The position numbers were made by a program, and so were the translations under genes. From Glaciihabitans tibetensis (GTDB lineage: Bacteria > Actinomycetota > Actinomycetes > Actinomycetales > Microbacteriaceae): 64,000 bases of DNA. Numbering within the stretch: the stretch's first letter is position 1; each line of letters starts with the position of its first letter. Of the stretch, positions 1 through 9,367 are shown piece after piece. The notes below the pieces were generated by a model, which worked only from the letters and a program-made list of their open reading frames with translations, made no database searches and had not been told where the DNA came from. The DNA lies in contig NZ_PVTL01000001.1 in the NCBI RefSeq assembly GCF_003003265.1, positions 310,001 through 374,000 of the forward strand, read 5' to 3'.

Positions 1-205
1 CCCGGCAGGCGATTTCACGGGCGGGGCACACCTACGCCCGCGTCGCACATAGAGTCGCAGCACACCCACGGCCGCGGCACACCCACGATGCGTCGTGCGA
101 GCGCTAACACCAAACGGCCAGTGTCGGTGGTGTCGAATAGTGTTTATGAATGTCCTGCCAAGAATGTCCACGCGCGGCTTCCGCGAGGAATGAGCGGCGC
201 GCAGA

Positions 206-1111
206 GTGATTGAGTTTCGAGCGGTCAACAAGACCTTTCCCGATGGAACGCGCGCAGTCGAGAACTTCAGCGCCGTAATACCGTCGCGCACGACGACGGT
301 GCTGGTCGGCTCGTCCGGCTGCGGAAAGACGACTCTCCTGCGGATGATCAACCGGATGGTCGACCCGACAGATGGTGCGATCGAGATCGATGGCGAGAAC
401 ATAGCCGACGTCGCCGCGGTAAAGCTTCGCCGCAGCATCGGCTACGTCATGCAAAACTCCGGGTTGCTGCCGCACCGCAAGGTCATCGACAACATAGCAA
501 CCGTGCCCCTTCTTAAAGGCGTCCCCAAGGCAGACGCGCACCGCCACGCACTCGAACTCATGGAGACCGTCGGTCTCGACCTCTCGCTAGCCCAGCGTTA
601 TCCCGCGCAGCTCTCCGGCGGACAGCAGCAGCGCGTCGGCGTGGCCCGCGGATTGGCGGTCAACCCCAACATCCTCCTGATGGATGAGCCGTTCGGCGCC
701 GTGGACCCCATTGTGCGCGCCGACCTTCAGAAGGAAACGCTCCGGCTGCAACGGGAGCTCGACAAAACGGTGGTCTTTGTGACCCACGACATTGACGAGG
801 CTTTTCTGCTCGGAGATCAGGTGATCATCCTCGAGAAGGGTGCACGGATCGCACAGCAAGGAACTCCGGAAGAGATTCTCGCCAACCCCGCAAGCGAATT
901 CGTGGCCGACTTTATCGGGGCAGACCGCGGCAAGCGTCGACTGACCGTGAGTTCAACAGCCCAGCCGCAGGGCGACGACGTGGTTCTCATCGATGCGGGT
1001 GGCTACGCAGCCGGGGTGATCTCTGCACCGGACGGAAAACTCGCGACCGGTCACTCGAGCCCAAAGTCGCGCAGCATTTCGAACAAGACAGACCAGGCGG
1101 GCGACGCCTGA
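206..1111 (+). CDS. Osmoprotectant (glycine betaine/choline-type) ABC transporter ATP-binding protein
   Basis: The protein is the ATPase of an importer for compatible solutes (OpuCA/ProV family). It has 301 residues. Walker A is GSSGCGKT (residues 35-42), the ABC signature is LSGGQQQR (136-143), Walker B is ILLMDE (156-161) and the H-loop His is at 194. The start is GTG at 206, because an in-frame stop lies at 191. The tail after residue 240 is only about 60 residues, too short for the two CBS domains of full-length OpuCA, so ionic-strength sensing through CBS pairs is probably absent. It heads a four-gene operon with two permeases and a binding lipoprotein. The family is clear; the exact substrate is inferred. 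Confidence 0.9.
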   Translation: MIEFRAVNKTFPDGTRAVENFSAVIPSRTTTVLVGSSGCGKTTLLRMINRMVDPTDGAIEIDGENIADVAAVKLRRSIGYVMQNSGLLPHRKVIDNIATVPLLKGVPKADAHRHALELMETVGLDLSLAQRYPAQLSGGQQQRVGVARGLAVNPNILLMDEPFGAVDPIVRADLQKETLRLQRELDKTVVFVTHDIDEAFLLGDQVIILEKGARIAQQGTPEEILANPASEFVADFIGADRGKRRLTVSSTAQPQGDDVVLIDAGGYAAGVISAPDGKLATGHSSPKSRSISNKTDQAGDA

Positions 1112-1154
1112 TGCGACAGCCGTCGACCGCTAACCCACTCGGGGGTGCGCCGCA

Positions 1155-1841
1155 ATGAACTGGATTGGCAACAATCTCCCGTTGATTGGCGAGCGAACCC
1201 TTGATCACATAGCGATCACGGCGCCGGTGATTCTGCTGAGTTTCCTCATCTCGGTGCCCATCGGCTGGGTTGCGAATCGGTTCACCGCGAGTCGCGGTAT
1301 CGTCCTGTCGGCCTCCGGCGTGTTCTACGCCATCCCGTCCCTGCCGCTGTTTGTCGCGCTCCCCGTCATTCTTGGTACCGGGCTGCGATCTCCGGTCAAC
1401 GTGACCATCGGTCTGACGCTCTACGGGATTGCGTTGATGGTGCGGTCGACGGCCGACGGATTGGCGTCGGTCGATCCCGATGTGACCCAGTCCGCGACTG
1501 CGATGGGATTCTCCGACTCGTCCCGGTTCTGGCGAGTGGAACTTCCTCTTGCTGGCCCCGTTCTGCTCGCCGGGCTTCGGGTTGTGTCGGTCAGCACCGT
1601 GAGCCTCGCGACGGTTGTGGCGGTGCTCGGCGTGCCGACGCTCGGGTTGTTCTTCACTGACGGTGTCGAGCGCAACATCCTCGGCGAGATCTGGGCCGGA
1701 ATCGTGATGACCATCGTCATCGCCCTGGTGTTCGATGTGATCATCGTGCAGCTTGGTCGGCTGCTGATGCCGTGGACACGATCTTCCTCCGCGGCCGTCT
1801 CGCGGCCCGGCCGCCGGACCCGGGTGGTGGCGCCGGTATGA
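1155..1841 (+). CDS. Osmoprotectant ABC transporter permease (first of two)
   Basis: This is an inner-membrane permease of the BPD_transp_1 fold, OpuCB/YehY-like, with 228 residues and about five to six hydrophobic segments. The cytoplasmic EAA-type loop that contacts the ATPase is visible near residues 115-135, with the ATAMGFSDSSRFWRVELPLA stretch. The ATG at 1155 follows the ATPase by 43 nt. Its stop overlaps the start of the second permease by ATGA, which implies translational coupling. Two different permeases in one operon is the usual arrangement of OpuC-type importers. Confidence 0.88.
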   Translation: MNWIGNNLPLIGERTLDHIAITAPVILLSFLISVPIGWVANRFTASRGIVLSASGVFYAIPSLPLFVALPVILGTGLRSPVNVTIGLTLYGIALMVRSTADGLASVDPDVTQSATAMGFSDSSRFWRVELPLAGPVLLAGLRVVSVSTVSLATVVAVLGVPTLGLFFTDGVERNILGEIWAGIVMTIVIALVFDVIIVQLGRLLMPWTRSSSAAVSRPGRRTRVVAPV

Positions 1842-2590
1842 ACCTGCTTTTCGAGGGCTTCGCGTGGATCTTCGATCCCGCGCATCATGGTGGAGACGAG
1901 GGCATCGGCACCCGGATTCTGCAGCACCTCGGTATCACTCTCGTTGTGATGGTGATCGCCTCGCTGATCGCGATACCCCTCGGCTATCTGATTGGTCATA
2001 CCGGGCGGGGACGCTCCGTGGTTGTCGCGCTGTCCGGGGGAGTGCGCGCACTTCCCACGCTGGGCGTGATCTCACTCATCGCGCTCAGCGTGGGAATCGG
2101 ATTCACTGCTCCCGTGATCGCCCTCGTGATCCTCGCAATACCGTCGATCCTCGCGGGCGCCTATTCCGGGTTCGAGGCAGTCGACCGCCGCACGATCGAC
2201 GCCGCACGGGCTGTGGGGATGACCGAAGGGCAGATCGTCACGCGGGTCGAAGTTCCCCTGGGTCTTCCGCTGCTGATCGGGGGCCTTCGCTCCGCGACCC
2301 TGCAGGTCATCGCGACCGCTACCCTCGCCGACTACGTCGGCGCAGGTGGGCTCGGGCGCTACATCTTCAGTGGGCAGGCGACGAACGATTATCCCCAGAT
2401 GCTCGCTGGCTCCATTCTCGTGATCATGCTCGCGCTCGTTTCGGAGGCCCTATTCAGCCTTCTTCAGCGCTCGCTGGTGCCCGCGGGCGTAGTCGCTGCC
2501 GAGCAGCGGCAGCCCGACGGGGAAACCAGCGGCGGCCCTACCAGAAAAAGCGGGCCACGCCGGAGCCTGATCGCCGGCGCGCGAAGGTAG
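1838..2590 (+). CDS. Osmoprotectant ABC transporter permease (second of two)
   Basis: This is the second membrane subunit of the importer, OpuCD-like, 250 residues from the ATG at 1838. That start is chosen because it overlaps the upstream stop as ATGA and begins at MNLLFEGFAW; a longer in-frame reading from 1772 would run through the previous gene. Hydrophobic segments span most of the protein, and an EAA-like loop (AARAVGMTEGQIVTRVEVPL) lies in the middle. The C-terminal 30 residues are charged and Gly/Pro-rich, and are probably cytoplasmic. Confidence 0.88.
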   Translation: MNLLFEGFAWIFDPAHHGGDEGIGTRILQHLGITLVVMVIASLIAIPLGYLIGHTGRGRSVVVALSGGVRALPTLGVISLIALSVGIGFTAPVIALVILAIPSILAGAYSGFEAVDRRTIDAARAVGMTEGQIVTRVEVPLGLPLLIGGLRSATLQVIATATLADYVGAGGLGRYIFSGQATNDYPQMLAGSILVIMLALVSEALFSLLQRSLVPAGVVAAEQRQPDGETSGGPTRKSGPRRSLIAGARR

Positions 2591-2644
2591 CGTGCCCCAC
2601 CTTTCTCCAATACCTCCTCCCTCCCAAGAAAAAGGATGAATCAC

Positions 2645-3571
2645 ATGTTCACAGCAGGAAAAGGCCGACGCGTCGCCATTGGCGCAGTCGTGGTTGGGGC
2701 AGTAATAGCCCTCTCAGGGTGTGCGTCCGGCGATCCCCTCGCCGACGAAAACTCCTCAAGCGACGGCGAGACTCTCGTCGTCGGGTCCCAGCAGTACTAC
2801 TCCAACGAGATCGTCGCCGAGATCTACTCGCAGGCGCTCGAGAACGCCGGGTACACGATCGACCGCCAGTTTCAGATCGGCGCGCGCGAGGTTTACCTGC
2901 CCGAGGTCGAGGAAGGCAACATCGACGTCTTCCCGGAATACACGGGAAGCCTGTTGCAGGCACTTGACCCGAGCGTGACGAGCGGCACCAGCGACGAGGT
3001 CTACAGCCAGCTGGTGGAGGCGCTCCCCGAGGAACTTTCGGTGCTCGACCCGGCGGAGGCCTCTGACCAGAACTCATGGACGGTAACCCAGGCATTCGCC
3101 GACCAGTACGACCTCACCGACATCGCGTCGCTGTCGAACGTGACCGAGCCGATCACCGTCGGAGGTAACTCTGAGCTGCAGACCCGCCCGTACGGACCGG
3201 ACGCTCTGCAGGAGCTGTATGGCGTGACGGTTGCCGGTTTCACCGCCGTGGAAGACAGCGGCGGGCCGCTCACCGTTAAGGCACTGGTCGACAACACGAT
3301 CCAGCTGACAAACATCTACACCGCGAGCCCGTTGATCGAGGCGAACGATTTGATCGCACTCGAAGACCCCGACGGACTGTTTCTTCCTGACAACATTGTT
3401 CCCGTGGTCTCCGACAAGGTCGATGCTGACGCCACCGACATCCTGAACGAAATCAGCGCCGCACTCAGCGCCGAGGACCTCGTGAGCATGAATGCGGAAA
3501 GCGTCGACGAGCAGAAGTCGTCGGAGGAGATCGCCACCGCGTGGCTCACCGAGAACGACTTGCTCGGCTAG
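2645..3571 (+). CDS. Osmoprotectant-binding lipoprotein of the ABC importer
   Basis: This is a substrate-binding protein of the OpuAC/OsmF type, anchored outside the membrane by lipid. A positively charged N-terminus (KGRR) is followed by a hydrophobic stretch and an LSGC lipobox with the lipidated Cys at residue 26. The mature part carries family motifs such as GSQQYYSNEI and FPEYTGS. The start is placed at ATG 2645 because AAAGG (2631-2635) is correctly spaced for it and directly abuts the alternative ATG at 2636. The protein has 308 residues. It is the last gene of the operon and is followed by a strong hairpin. Confidence 0.9.
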   Translation: MFTAGKGRRVAIGAVVVGAVIALSGCASGDPLADENSSSDGETLVVGSQQYYSNEIVAEIYSQALENAGYTIDRQFQIGAREVYLPEVEEGNIDVFPEYTGSLLQALDPSVTSGTSDEVYSQLVEALPEELSVLDPAEASDQNSWTVTQAFADQYDLTDIASLSNVTEPITVGGNSELQTRPYGPDALQELYGVTVAGFTAVEDSGGPLTVKALVDNTIQLTNIYTASPLIEANDLIALEDPDGLFLPDNIVPVVSDKVDADATDILNEISAALSAEDLVSMNAESVDEQKSSEEIATAWLTENDLLG

Positions 3572-3611
3572 CAGCAGCGAGCACCACCCGCGCACCATCG
3601 GCGGGACGCGG

Positions 3612-3643
3612 GAGGGGACAGGCGCTTATGCGTCTGTCCCCTC
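3612..3643. terminator. Bidirectional terminator-like hairpin between convergent genes
   Basis: A 14-bp stem (GAGGGGACAGGCGC against GCGTCTGTCCCCTC, 13 of 14 paired) has a TTAT loop. It separates the rightward transporter operon from the leftward DedA gene. The stop codon of the DedA gene (3626-3628) lies in the loop, so the stem overlaps the end of that coding region. There is no strong U tract on either side. Confidence 0.65.
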
Positions 3644-4465
3644 TCGCGTTCGTCGTCCCGGCTCCGGAATCGCCGAAACCGCCGGAACAACTGGAGCTTT
3701 CGGAACCGCCGGAACCACTGGAGCTTCCGGATCCGCCGGAACCTCTGGATGGCCAGCAGTTTTGCTCGCCTGCGGATGAGTCATATGTCTCGCTTCGATG
3801 CGATTGATGACCTTTTTGATGGCGAAGACCGCGAGTACGAAGACAGCAATGATTCCCACGAAAATGTACCCGGCGGAATGGAGGCTATCGGATAGTTCGC
3901 GGTAGCTGCCGCCCGCCAACGACCCGACTGACACGTAGGCGGATGCCCACAGCACTGAGGCGGGAATCGTCCAGATCATAAATCTTCGGTAACTCATGCT
4001 GCTCATTCCGACGGTGAGCGGGATCAGCGAGTGGAGCACGGGGAGAAACCGGGAGAGGAAGACGGCGATCCCGCCGCGGCGGTCCAGATAGTTCTCGGCG
4101 CGGATCCAGTTTTTCTCGCCGAGTCGGCGTCCCAGTCGGGAGGAACGAATGCGTGGACCAAAGCGGCGACCAAGGGCAAAGCCGATGCTCTCGCCGCACA
4201 GGGAGCCGATGATCACTACGAGCACAAGGCTGATGAACTGCACCGGTCCCACGACGGCGGTGCTGGACACCAAAACGATGGTGTCACCCGGCACGACCAA
4301 CCCCACGAGCACAGAGGTTTCCAGGAGCATCCCCAGGCCGGCGAGGACCAGTCTCCAGACCGGTCCGACCGACTCGACGACGTTGAGAATTGCGGCCAGG
4401 GCGTCATTCAGAGACGCGCCAAAGGCGTTCACTACATCGGCAATCCAGGTCAGGAAGTCGGTCAC
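3626..4465 (-). CDS. DedA family (VTT domain) membrane protein with Pro/Val-rich repeat tail
   Basis: This is an integral membrane protein of the DedA/SNARE-associated family, whose members are implicated in undecaprenyl-phosphate or lipid flipping and proton-gradient homeostasis. Family features include VVPGDTIVL and the Arg-rich FLSRFLPVLHSLIPLTVGMSSM block. About 279 residues result from the GTG at 4465, which starts with VTDFLTW. An ATG at 4504 would add 13 residues but overlap the neighbouring gene by 26 nt. The last 35 residues contain a nine-residue repeat (VPAxPxAPV type), encoded by 27-nt DNA repeats, and are probably disordered and cytoplasmic. Function beyond the family is not known. 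Confidence 0.85.
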   Translation of the reverse strand: MTDFLTWIADVVNAFGASLNDALAAILNVVESVGPVWRLVLAGLGMLLETSVLVGLVVPGDTIVLVSSTAVVGPVQFISLVLVVIIGSLCGESIGFALGRRFGPRIRSSRLGRRLGEKNWIRAENYLDRRGGIAVFLSRFLPVLHSLIPLTVGMSSMSYRRFMIWTIPASVLWASAYVSVGSLAGGSYRELSDSLHSAGYIFVGIIAVFVLAVFAIKKVINRIEARHMTHPQASKTAGHPEVPADPEAPVVPAVPKAPVVPAVSAIPEPGRRTREGTDA

Positions 4466-4478
4466 TCTGCGAGCATAG

Positions 4479-5282
4479 CTAGGCTGCCTGACGAAGAGCC
4501 TCAAGTCGTGCGCGCCAGGTGGACAGCCGGCGGGGCAGTTCGGCCAGTGCAGGTCCGTCGACCCACGCGGTCACAATCCTGACCCCGTGCAGGGCGCTCA
4601 CGGACCAGAGTTCTGTGCCGTCCAGCTCAGCGGGAGTCACGGCCTCTTCGAACGTCTCCACGCCAAGAGCCGCCGCCAGCGCGAGCACGCTGCGGGCGGT
4701 GACGCTGTCGATGCGGTCGAACGTTGCCGGCGGACCACACAGGATGGTGCCGCGCCACCAGAGCAGCGCACTGTACGCGCCCTCAACCACGAATCCTTCG
4801 TCCGTCAGCACCACGGCCTCGCCCGCGCCCAGCTTCGCGACGTGTGCCCGTTCGATCGCCATTCGCTGGAGGTCCGGTCCTTTGATGCGTGGCTGCGTGC
4901 GCGGGTCTCCTCCTGGAATACTCGCGACAACGACGGAGCGCGTGACCTCCGGTGCCGGCCGCAGCCGAAGGATGAACTCGTCACCGTCGGTGCCGCGGCG
5001 GAGCTCCACCCGCGGGAAGAGTTGCCCGCGGCGGGGGATGGCTGCGACCGCCGCGTCCCAGAACGCCGCCGCGGTGCTCGAGACAGCGCCGCCGTGAGCT
5101 GAGCCGTCGGCGACATCCCGCACCGCATTCAAAAATCGCTCGCGATGCAGGGCAAGGGCCAGCACCGTGCCGTCGGTGACCAGCCACGAGTCCGCGACGG
5201 CGATCGGGGCGTCCGGTGTCAGATCGATGTCTGATTTGCGGAGCGTCGTTTCGTGCCACCGGTAAATTTCGTCGGAACTCAT
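4479..5282 (-). CDS. pabC: Aminotransferase class IV, probable aminodeoxychorismate lyase
   Basis: This PLP enzyme is predicted to convert 4-amino-4-deoxychorismate to p-aminobenzoate and pyruvate in folate synthesis. The protein has 267 residues. The likely Schiff-base lysine is K134 in PRIKGPD, and the second half has the class IV pattern (EAVVLTDEGFVVEGAYSALL). It is transcribed divergently from pabB, with 11 bp between the start codons, which strongly supports the folate assignment over a branched-chain aminotransferase role. There is no good ribosome-binding site before the ATG, so a leaderless or very short leader is possible. Confidence 0.85.
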   Translation of the reverse strand: MSSDEIYRWHETTLRKSDIDLTPDAPIAVADSWLVTDGTVLALALHRERFLNAVRDVADGSAHGGAVSSTAAAFWDAAVAAIPRRGQLFPRVELRRGTDGDEFILRLRPAPEVTRSVVVASIPGGDPRTQPRIKGPDLQRMAIERAHVAKLGAGEAVVLTDEGFVVEGAYSALLWWRGTILCGPPATFDRIDSVTARSVLALAAALGVETFEEAVTPAELDGTELWSVSALHGVRIVTAWVDGPALAELPRRLSTWRARLEALRQAA

Positions 5283-5293
5283 ACTCTTAGGCT

Positions 5294-6625
5294 ATGCGTC
5301 ACAAAAACTTGCGTCACACCGTGCCCGGGTGGACCGACCCAGCCGCAGCTTTCGTGGCCCTGTGTGGAAACGACACCGATGTCGTCTGGCTGGACAGCGG
5401 AGTCGATGCGGCACGCGGCAAGAGCTACATCGGGCGGGCCACCCGCAGCATCACCACCGACGCCCTCGACGGGTCGATTCTCGATTACCTGCGCGGCGAG
5501 CTGGCGGCCGCCCAGACCGAGCCGGATGGCGAGGGTTTCTCGCTCGGCTGGGTCGGCTGGCTGGGGTACGAAATGCGATTTGAGACGATGGGCCTGCCCA
5601 GAACGCGGCACTCGCGGTATCCCGACGGCGCGTTCCTCTTCATCGACAGGGTCGTTGAGTTCGACCACGAGGCATCGACCGTCACCCTGATCGCCCTCGG
5701 GGACGCATGGACGGACGAGTTAGCGGCCTGGCGCACCCGCGTGGTCGAACGCCTGACGAACGCGCAACCGGCGTTGCCACCGGCGCGCGTGCGGGCGAGC
5801 GGGTCCGACTACTGGCGTTACAGCGACGCCCAGTATCTCGACCTGATCGCGGCGTGCACAGCGGCGATCACGGAGGGAGAGGCCTACCAGTTGTGCCTGA
5901 CCACCGAGTTTCGCCTCGAGGGCTCACCCGACCCCGTTGCGACCTACCTCCGCCTGCGGACGTCGAGCCCCACCCACCACGGCGCCCTGGTGCGCATCGG
6001 CGGCGTCTGCCTGCTCAGCGCCTCGCCGGAGAGCTTCCTGACTGTCAGCCCCGACGGTGTCGTGCAGTCCCGTCCGATCAAGGGCACGCGACCGCGGGGC
6101 GATACGGGGCAGCGGGATGTCGCGCTGCGCGACGAGCTGTTGGGCAACGAGAAGGAACGCGCGGAGAACCTGATGATCGTCGATCTCATGCGCAACGACA
6201 TCGGGCGGATCAGCGAGCTGGGTTCGGTCGAGGTGACACGGCTGCTCGAGGTGGAGAGCTACGCACAGGTGCACCAGCTGGTCAGCACCGTTCGCGGCAC
6301 GCTCCGCGCCGGGCTGTCCGCGGTGGATGCCGTCGCGGCCTGCTTTCCCGCCGGATCGATGACCGGGGCGCCCAAGCGCAGCGCGACCCTGATCCTGGAC
6401 GCGCTCGAGGATCGCCCGCGGGGAATCTACGCGGGTGCGTTCGGCTATTTCGGGTTGGACGGCCGGGTCGACCTCGCGATGGTGATCCGCAGCATCGTGA
6501 TTGACGAGCACGGTGCGACCGTCGGGTCGGGAGGCGGGATCACCGCCCTCAGTGACCCGGCGGAGGAGCTGGCCGAGGTGAAGCTGAAGGCGGCCGCGCT
6601 GCTTGCGGCGCTCGGGGTTCGCTGA
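5294..6625 (+). CDS. pabB: Aminodeoxychorismate synthase component I
   Basis: The enzyme aminates chorismate to 4-amino-4-deoxychorismate for p-aminobenzoate and folate. It has 443 residues of the chorismate-binding fold. Signature blocks are PIKGTRPRG (residues 261-269, with the catalytic K263 that distinguishes PabB from anthranilate synthase), ENLMIVDLMRND (291-302) and GSMTGAPK (354-361). No glutaminase domain is fused, so PabA/TrpG must be supplied from elsewhere. The start is uncertain: ATG 5294 has no ribosome-binding site, and a GTG at 5321 is an alternative. It shares a very short intergenic region with divergent pabC. Confidence 0.93.
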   Translation: MRHKNLRHTVPGWTDPAAAFVALCGNDTDVVWLDSGVDAARGKSYIGRATRSITTDALDGSILDYLRGELAAAQTEPDGEGFSLGWVGWLGYEMRFETMGLPRTRHSRYPDGAFLFIDRVVEFDHEASTVTLIALGDAWTDELAAWRTRVVERLTNAQPALPPARVRASGSDYWRYSDAQYLDLIAACTAAITEGEAYQLCLTTEFRLEGSPDPVATYLRLRTSSPTHHGALVRIGGVCLLSASPESFLTVSPDGVVQSRPIKGTRPRGDTGQRDVALRDELLGNEKERAENLMIVDLMRNDIGRISELGSVEVTRLLEVESYAQVHQLVSTVRGTLRAGLSAVDAVAACFPAGSMTGAPKRSATLILDALEDRPRGIYAGAFGYFGLDGRVDLAMVIRSIVIDEHGATVGSGGGITALSDPAEELAEVKLKAAALLAALGVR

Positions 6626-6664
6626 CGAAGACGGGGAGGGGGCTCGGTTTAGTACAGTTGTGGC

Positions 6665-6700
6665 GGGCAACTCCCCGGTCACGCCGTTGAGAGGTTGCCC
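6665..6700 (+). promoter_or_regulatory. Short inverted repeat in the leuS leader
   Basis: GGGCAAC (6665-6671) and GTTGCCC (6694-6700) can pair over a 22-nt loop, 26 nt upstream of the leuS start. No T-box consensus or leader peptide was seen, so this is only a weak candidate for control or for termination of pabB transcription. Confidence 0.3.
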
Positions 6701-6726
6701 ATTCCCTGCAATGAATTGAGATTTCC

Positions 6727-9303
6727 GTGGTGAACGAGCACGACCGCATCCCCTCCGACGAGCCCGCCGGATACGACGTCGCACGAATCCAGGAGAAGTG
6801 GCTCGGGGTGTGGGACGAACTCAAACCCTTCAGCAGCAACAATCCGAATGACAAGCGCCCGCGCAAGTACGTGCTCGACATGTTCCCCTACCCGTCCGGA
6901 GACCTGCACATGGGTCACGCCGAGGCGTACGCGCTCGGAGACGTGATCGCTCGGTACTGGCGCCAGCAGGGATTCAACGTCATGCACCCCATCGGGTGGG
7001 ACTCGTTCGGGCTGCCCGCGGAGAATGCCGCCATCAAGCGTGGAATCGACCCGCGCGAGTGGACCTACGCGAACATCGACCAGCAGAAGACCAGCATGCG
7101 GCGGTATGGCGCGTCCTTCGACTGGGACCGGGTGCTGCACACCAGCGACCCGGAGTACTACAAGTGGAACCAGTGGTTGTTCCTCAAGATGTACGAGAAG
7201 GGCCTCGCCTACCGCAAGGACAGCTGGGTCAACTGGGACCCGGTAGACCAGACGGTTCTCGCGAACGAGCAGGTGCTCGCCGACGGCACGTCTGAGCGCA
7301 GCGGCGCAATCGTCGTGAAGAAAAAGAAGACCCAGTGGTACTTCAAGATCACGGACTACGCCGACCGCCTTCTCGACGACCTGAACCAGCTCGAGGGCCG
7401 CTGGCCGTCGAAGGTGCTTGCGATGCAGCGCAACTGGATCGGACGCTCGATCGGCGCCGACGTCGACTTCGTCATCGAGGGCCGCGAGGAGAAGATCACG
7501 GTCTTCACCACCCGCCCGGACACCCTGTACGGCGTGACCTTTATGGTGGTGGCGCCCGACTCTGACCTCGCGGCCGAGCTGGTCGACGATGCGAGCGTCG
7601 AGGTGCGCGCGTCGTTCCAGGAGTACCTGGAGCGGGTGCAGAAGTCGACGGAGATCGAGCGCCAGGACGCCAGCCGGCCGAAGACCGGAGTCTTCCTCGG
7701 CCGGTACGCGGTCAACCCCGCCAGCGGTGAGCGGATTCCGATCTGGACCGCGGACTACGTGCTCGCCGACTACGGCCACGGAGCGGTCATGGCCGTGCCC
7801 GCCCACGACCAGCGTGACCTTGACTTCGCCATCAAGTTCGACCTGCCCGTGCGTGTGGTGCTCGACACCAACGCGACCCAGACGACGACGATCCCGGTCT
7901 TGGAACTCGACGAGAACGGCCAGGCCATTCTCCCGGAGGACCTGCCGCCGCTCGACCCGATTTCGACAGGCAAGGCGCTCATCGGAGACGGTCGGATGAT
8001 CAATTCCGGTCCCCTGGACGGCATCACAAAGTCCAACGCCATCAAGAAGATCATCGTGCAGCTCGAAGCCGCCGGCACCGGGCGTGCAGCAAAGACCTAT
8101 CGCCTCCGCGACTGGCTGATCTCCCGCCAGCGCTACTGGGGCACCCCGATTCCGATCATTCACGGGGCGGACGGCGAGCTTGTGCCCGTGCCGGAGGACC
8201 AGCTCCCGATCGTTCTGCCGCCGACCGAGGGCCTCGACCTGCAGCCGAAGGGCCAGTCGCCTCTCGGGGCCGCTGAGGACTGGGTCAATGTCCCCGATCC
8301 GCGCGACGGCAGCCCGGCGCTGCGTGACCCGGACACGATGGACACCTTCGTCGACAGCTCCTGGTACTTCCTGCGGTTCCTGAACCCCAACGACGACACG
8401 AAGGCCTTCGACCCGAAAGAGGCCGACAAGTGGGCCCCCGTCGACCAGTACGTGGGTGGCGTGACGCACGCGATCCTCCACCTGCTGTACGCGCGCTTCA
8501 TCACCAAGGTGCTGTTTGACCTCGGCTACGTGGGCTTCACCGAGCCGTTCAGCGCTCTGCTCAACCAGGGCATGGTGCTGATGGAGGGCTCGGCCATGAG
8601 CAAGAGCAAGGGCAACATCGTGCGCCTGAGCGACCAGCTCGACGAGCACGGCGTCGACGCGATCCGTCTGACGATGGCCTTTGCCGGCCCGCCAGAAGAC
8701 GACATTGACTGGGCGGATGTCTCGCCCGCGGCTTCCGCGAAGTTCCTAGCTCGTGCGTGGCGACTCTCCGGCGACGTGACAAGCGACCCCGACATCCGCT
8801 GGCGAACAGGGGACGTGGCCCTGCGCCGACAGACGCACCGTTTCCTCGCCGAAGGACCGGGCCTGGTGGAGTCGTTCAAGTTCAACGTTGTGGTCGCCAA
8901 GATCATGGAACTTGTCAACGCGACGCGGAAGGCCATCGATTCGGGCCCCGGCGGCGGCGACGCAGCGGTGCGCGAGGCGGCGGAGGTGATTGCGGTCGCC
9001 CTCAGCCTCTTCGCCCCGTACACGGCCGAGGAAATGTGGGAGCGACTCGGTCGCACCCCGACGGTCGCGGAGGCAGGATGGCGCAAGCCCGATCCCGCTC
9101 TGTTAGTCGAAGAATCGGTGACCGCGGTGTTCCAGGTTGACGGCAAGGTGCGTGACAAGGCGACCGTGTCTCCGAAAATCAGTGGAGAAGAGCTCGAGAA
9201 GCTGGCCAGGGCTTCTGTCGGGGTCACCCGTGCGGTCGGGGACAAGGAAATCGCGAACGTCATCGTGCGCGCTCCTCGTATCGTGAACATCGCTACCCGT
9301 TAG
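6727..9303 (+). CDS. leuS: Leucyl-tRNA synthetase
   Basis: This class I synthetase attaches leucine to tRNA-Leu. It has 858 residues, the usual bacterial length. The HIGH-type motif reads HMGH (residues 61-64, in [15 protein letters not shown]), and the KMSKS-type motif reads AMSKS (623-627), the first Lys being replaced by Ala. The CP1 editing domain lies between, with [19 protein letters not shown] and the [15 protein letters not shown] block. The C-terminus has the anticodon-binding and tRNA-contact domains. Start is GTG 6727 or the adjacent GTG 6730. It is a single gene with its own short leader. Confidence 0.97.
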   Translation: MVNEHDRIPSDEPAGYDVARIQEKWLGVWDELKPFSSNNPNDKRPRKYVLDMFPYPSGDLHMGHAEAYALGDVIARYWRQQGFNVMHPIGWDSFGLPAENAAIKRGIDPREWTYANIDQQKTSMRRYGASFDWDRVLHTSDPEYYKWNQWLFLKMYEKGLAYRKDSWVNWDPVDQTVLANEQVLADGTSERSGAIVVKKKKTQWYFKITDYADRLLDDLNQLEGRWPSKVLAMQRNWIGRSIGADVDFVIEGREEKITVFTTRPDTLYGVTFMVVAPDSDLAAELVDDASVEVRASFQEYLERVQKSTEIERQDASRPKTGVFLGRYAVNPASGERIPIWTADYVLADYGHGAVMAVPAHDQRDLDFAIKFDLPVRVVLDTNATQTTTIPVLELDENGQAILPEDLPPLDPISTGKALIGDGRMINSGPLDGITKSNAIKKIIVQLEAAGTGRAAKTYRLRDWLISRQRYWGTPIPIIHGADGELVPVPEDQLPIVLPPTEGLDLQPKGQSPLGAAEDWVNVPDPRDGSPALRDPDTMDTFVDSSWYFLRFLNPNDDTKAFDPKEADKWAPVDQYVGGVTHAILHLLYARFITKVLFDLGYVGFTEPFSALLNQGMVLMEGSAMSKSKGNIVRLSDQLDEHGVDAIRLTMAFAGPPEDDIDWADVSPAASAKFLARAWRLSGDVTSDPDIRWRTGDVALRRQTHRFLAEGPGLVESFKFNVVVAKIMELVNATRKAIDSGPGGGDAAVREAAEVIAVALSLFAPYTAEEMWERLGRTPTVAEAGWRKPDPALLVEESVTAVFQVDGKVRDKATVSPKISGEELEKLARASVGVTRAVGDKEIANVIVRAPRIVNIATR

Positions 9304-9367
9304 CTGTCACTCCACAACTCCGAGGCCGTCCTGCGGCGCGGGGAGTAGCCCGATTTAGTCTTCGGGC

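Noticed and set aside
6626-6726. leuS leader considered as a T-box riboswitch
   Set aside because: No T-box consensus, specifier loop or terminator/antiterminator pair; only a 7-bp stem with a long loop.
6679-8649. 656-codon leftward ORF
   Set aside because: It is the antisense frame of leuS in high-GC DNA, with no motifs; leuS has all synthetase signatures.
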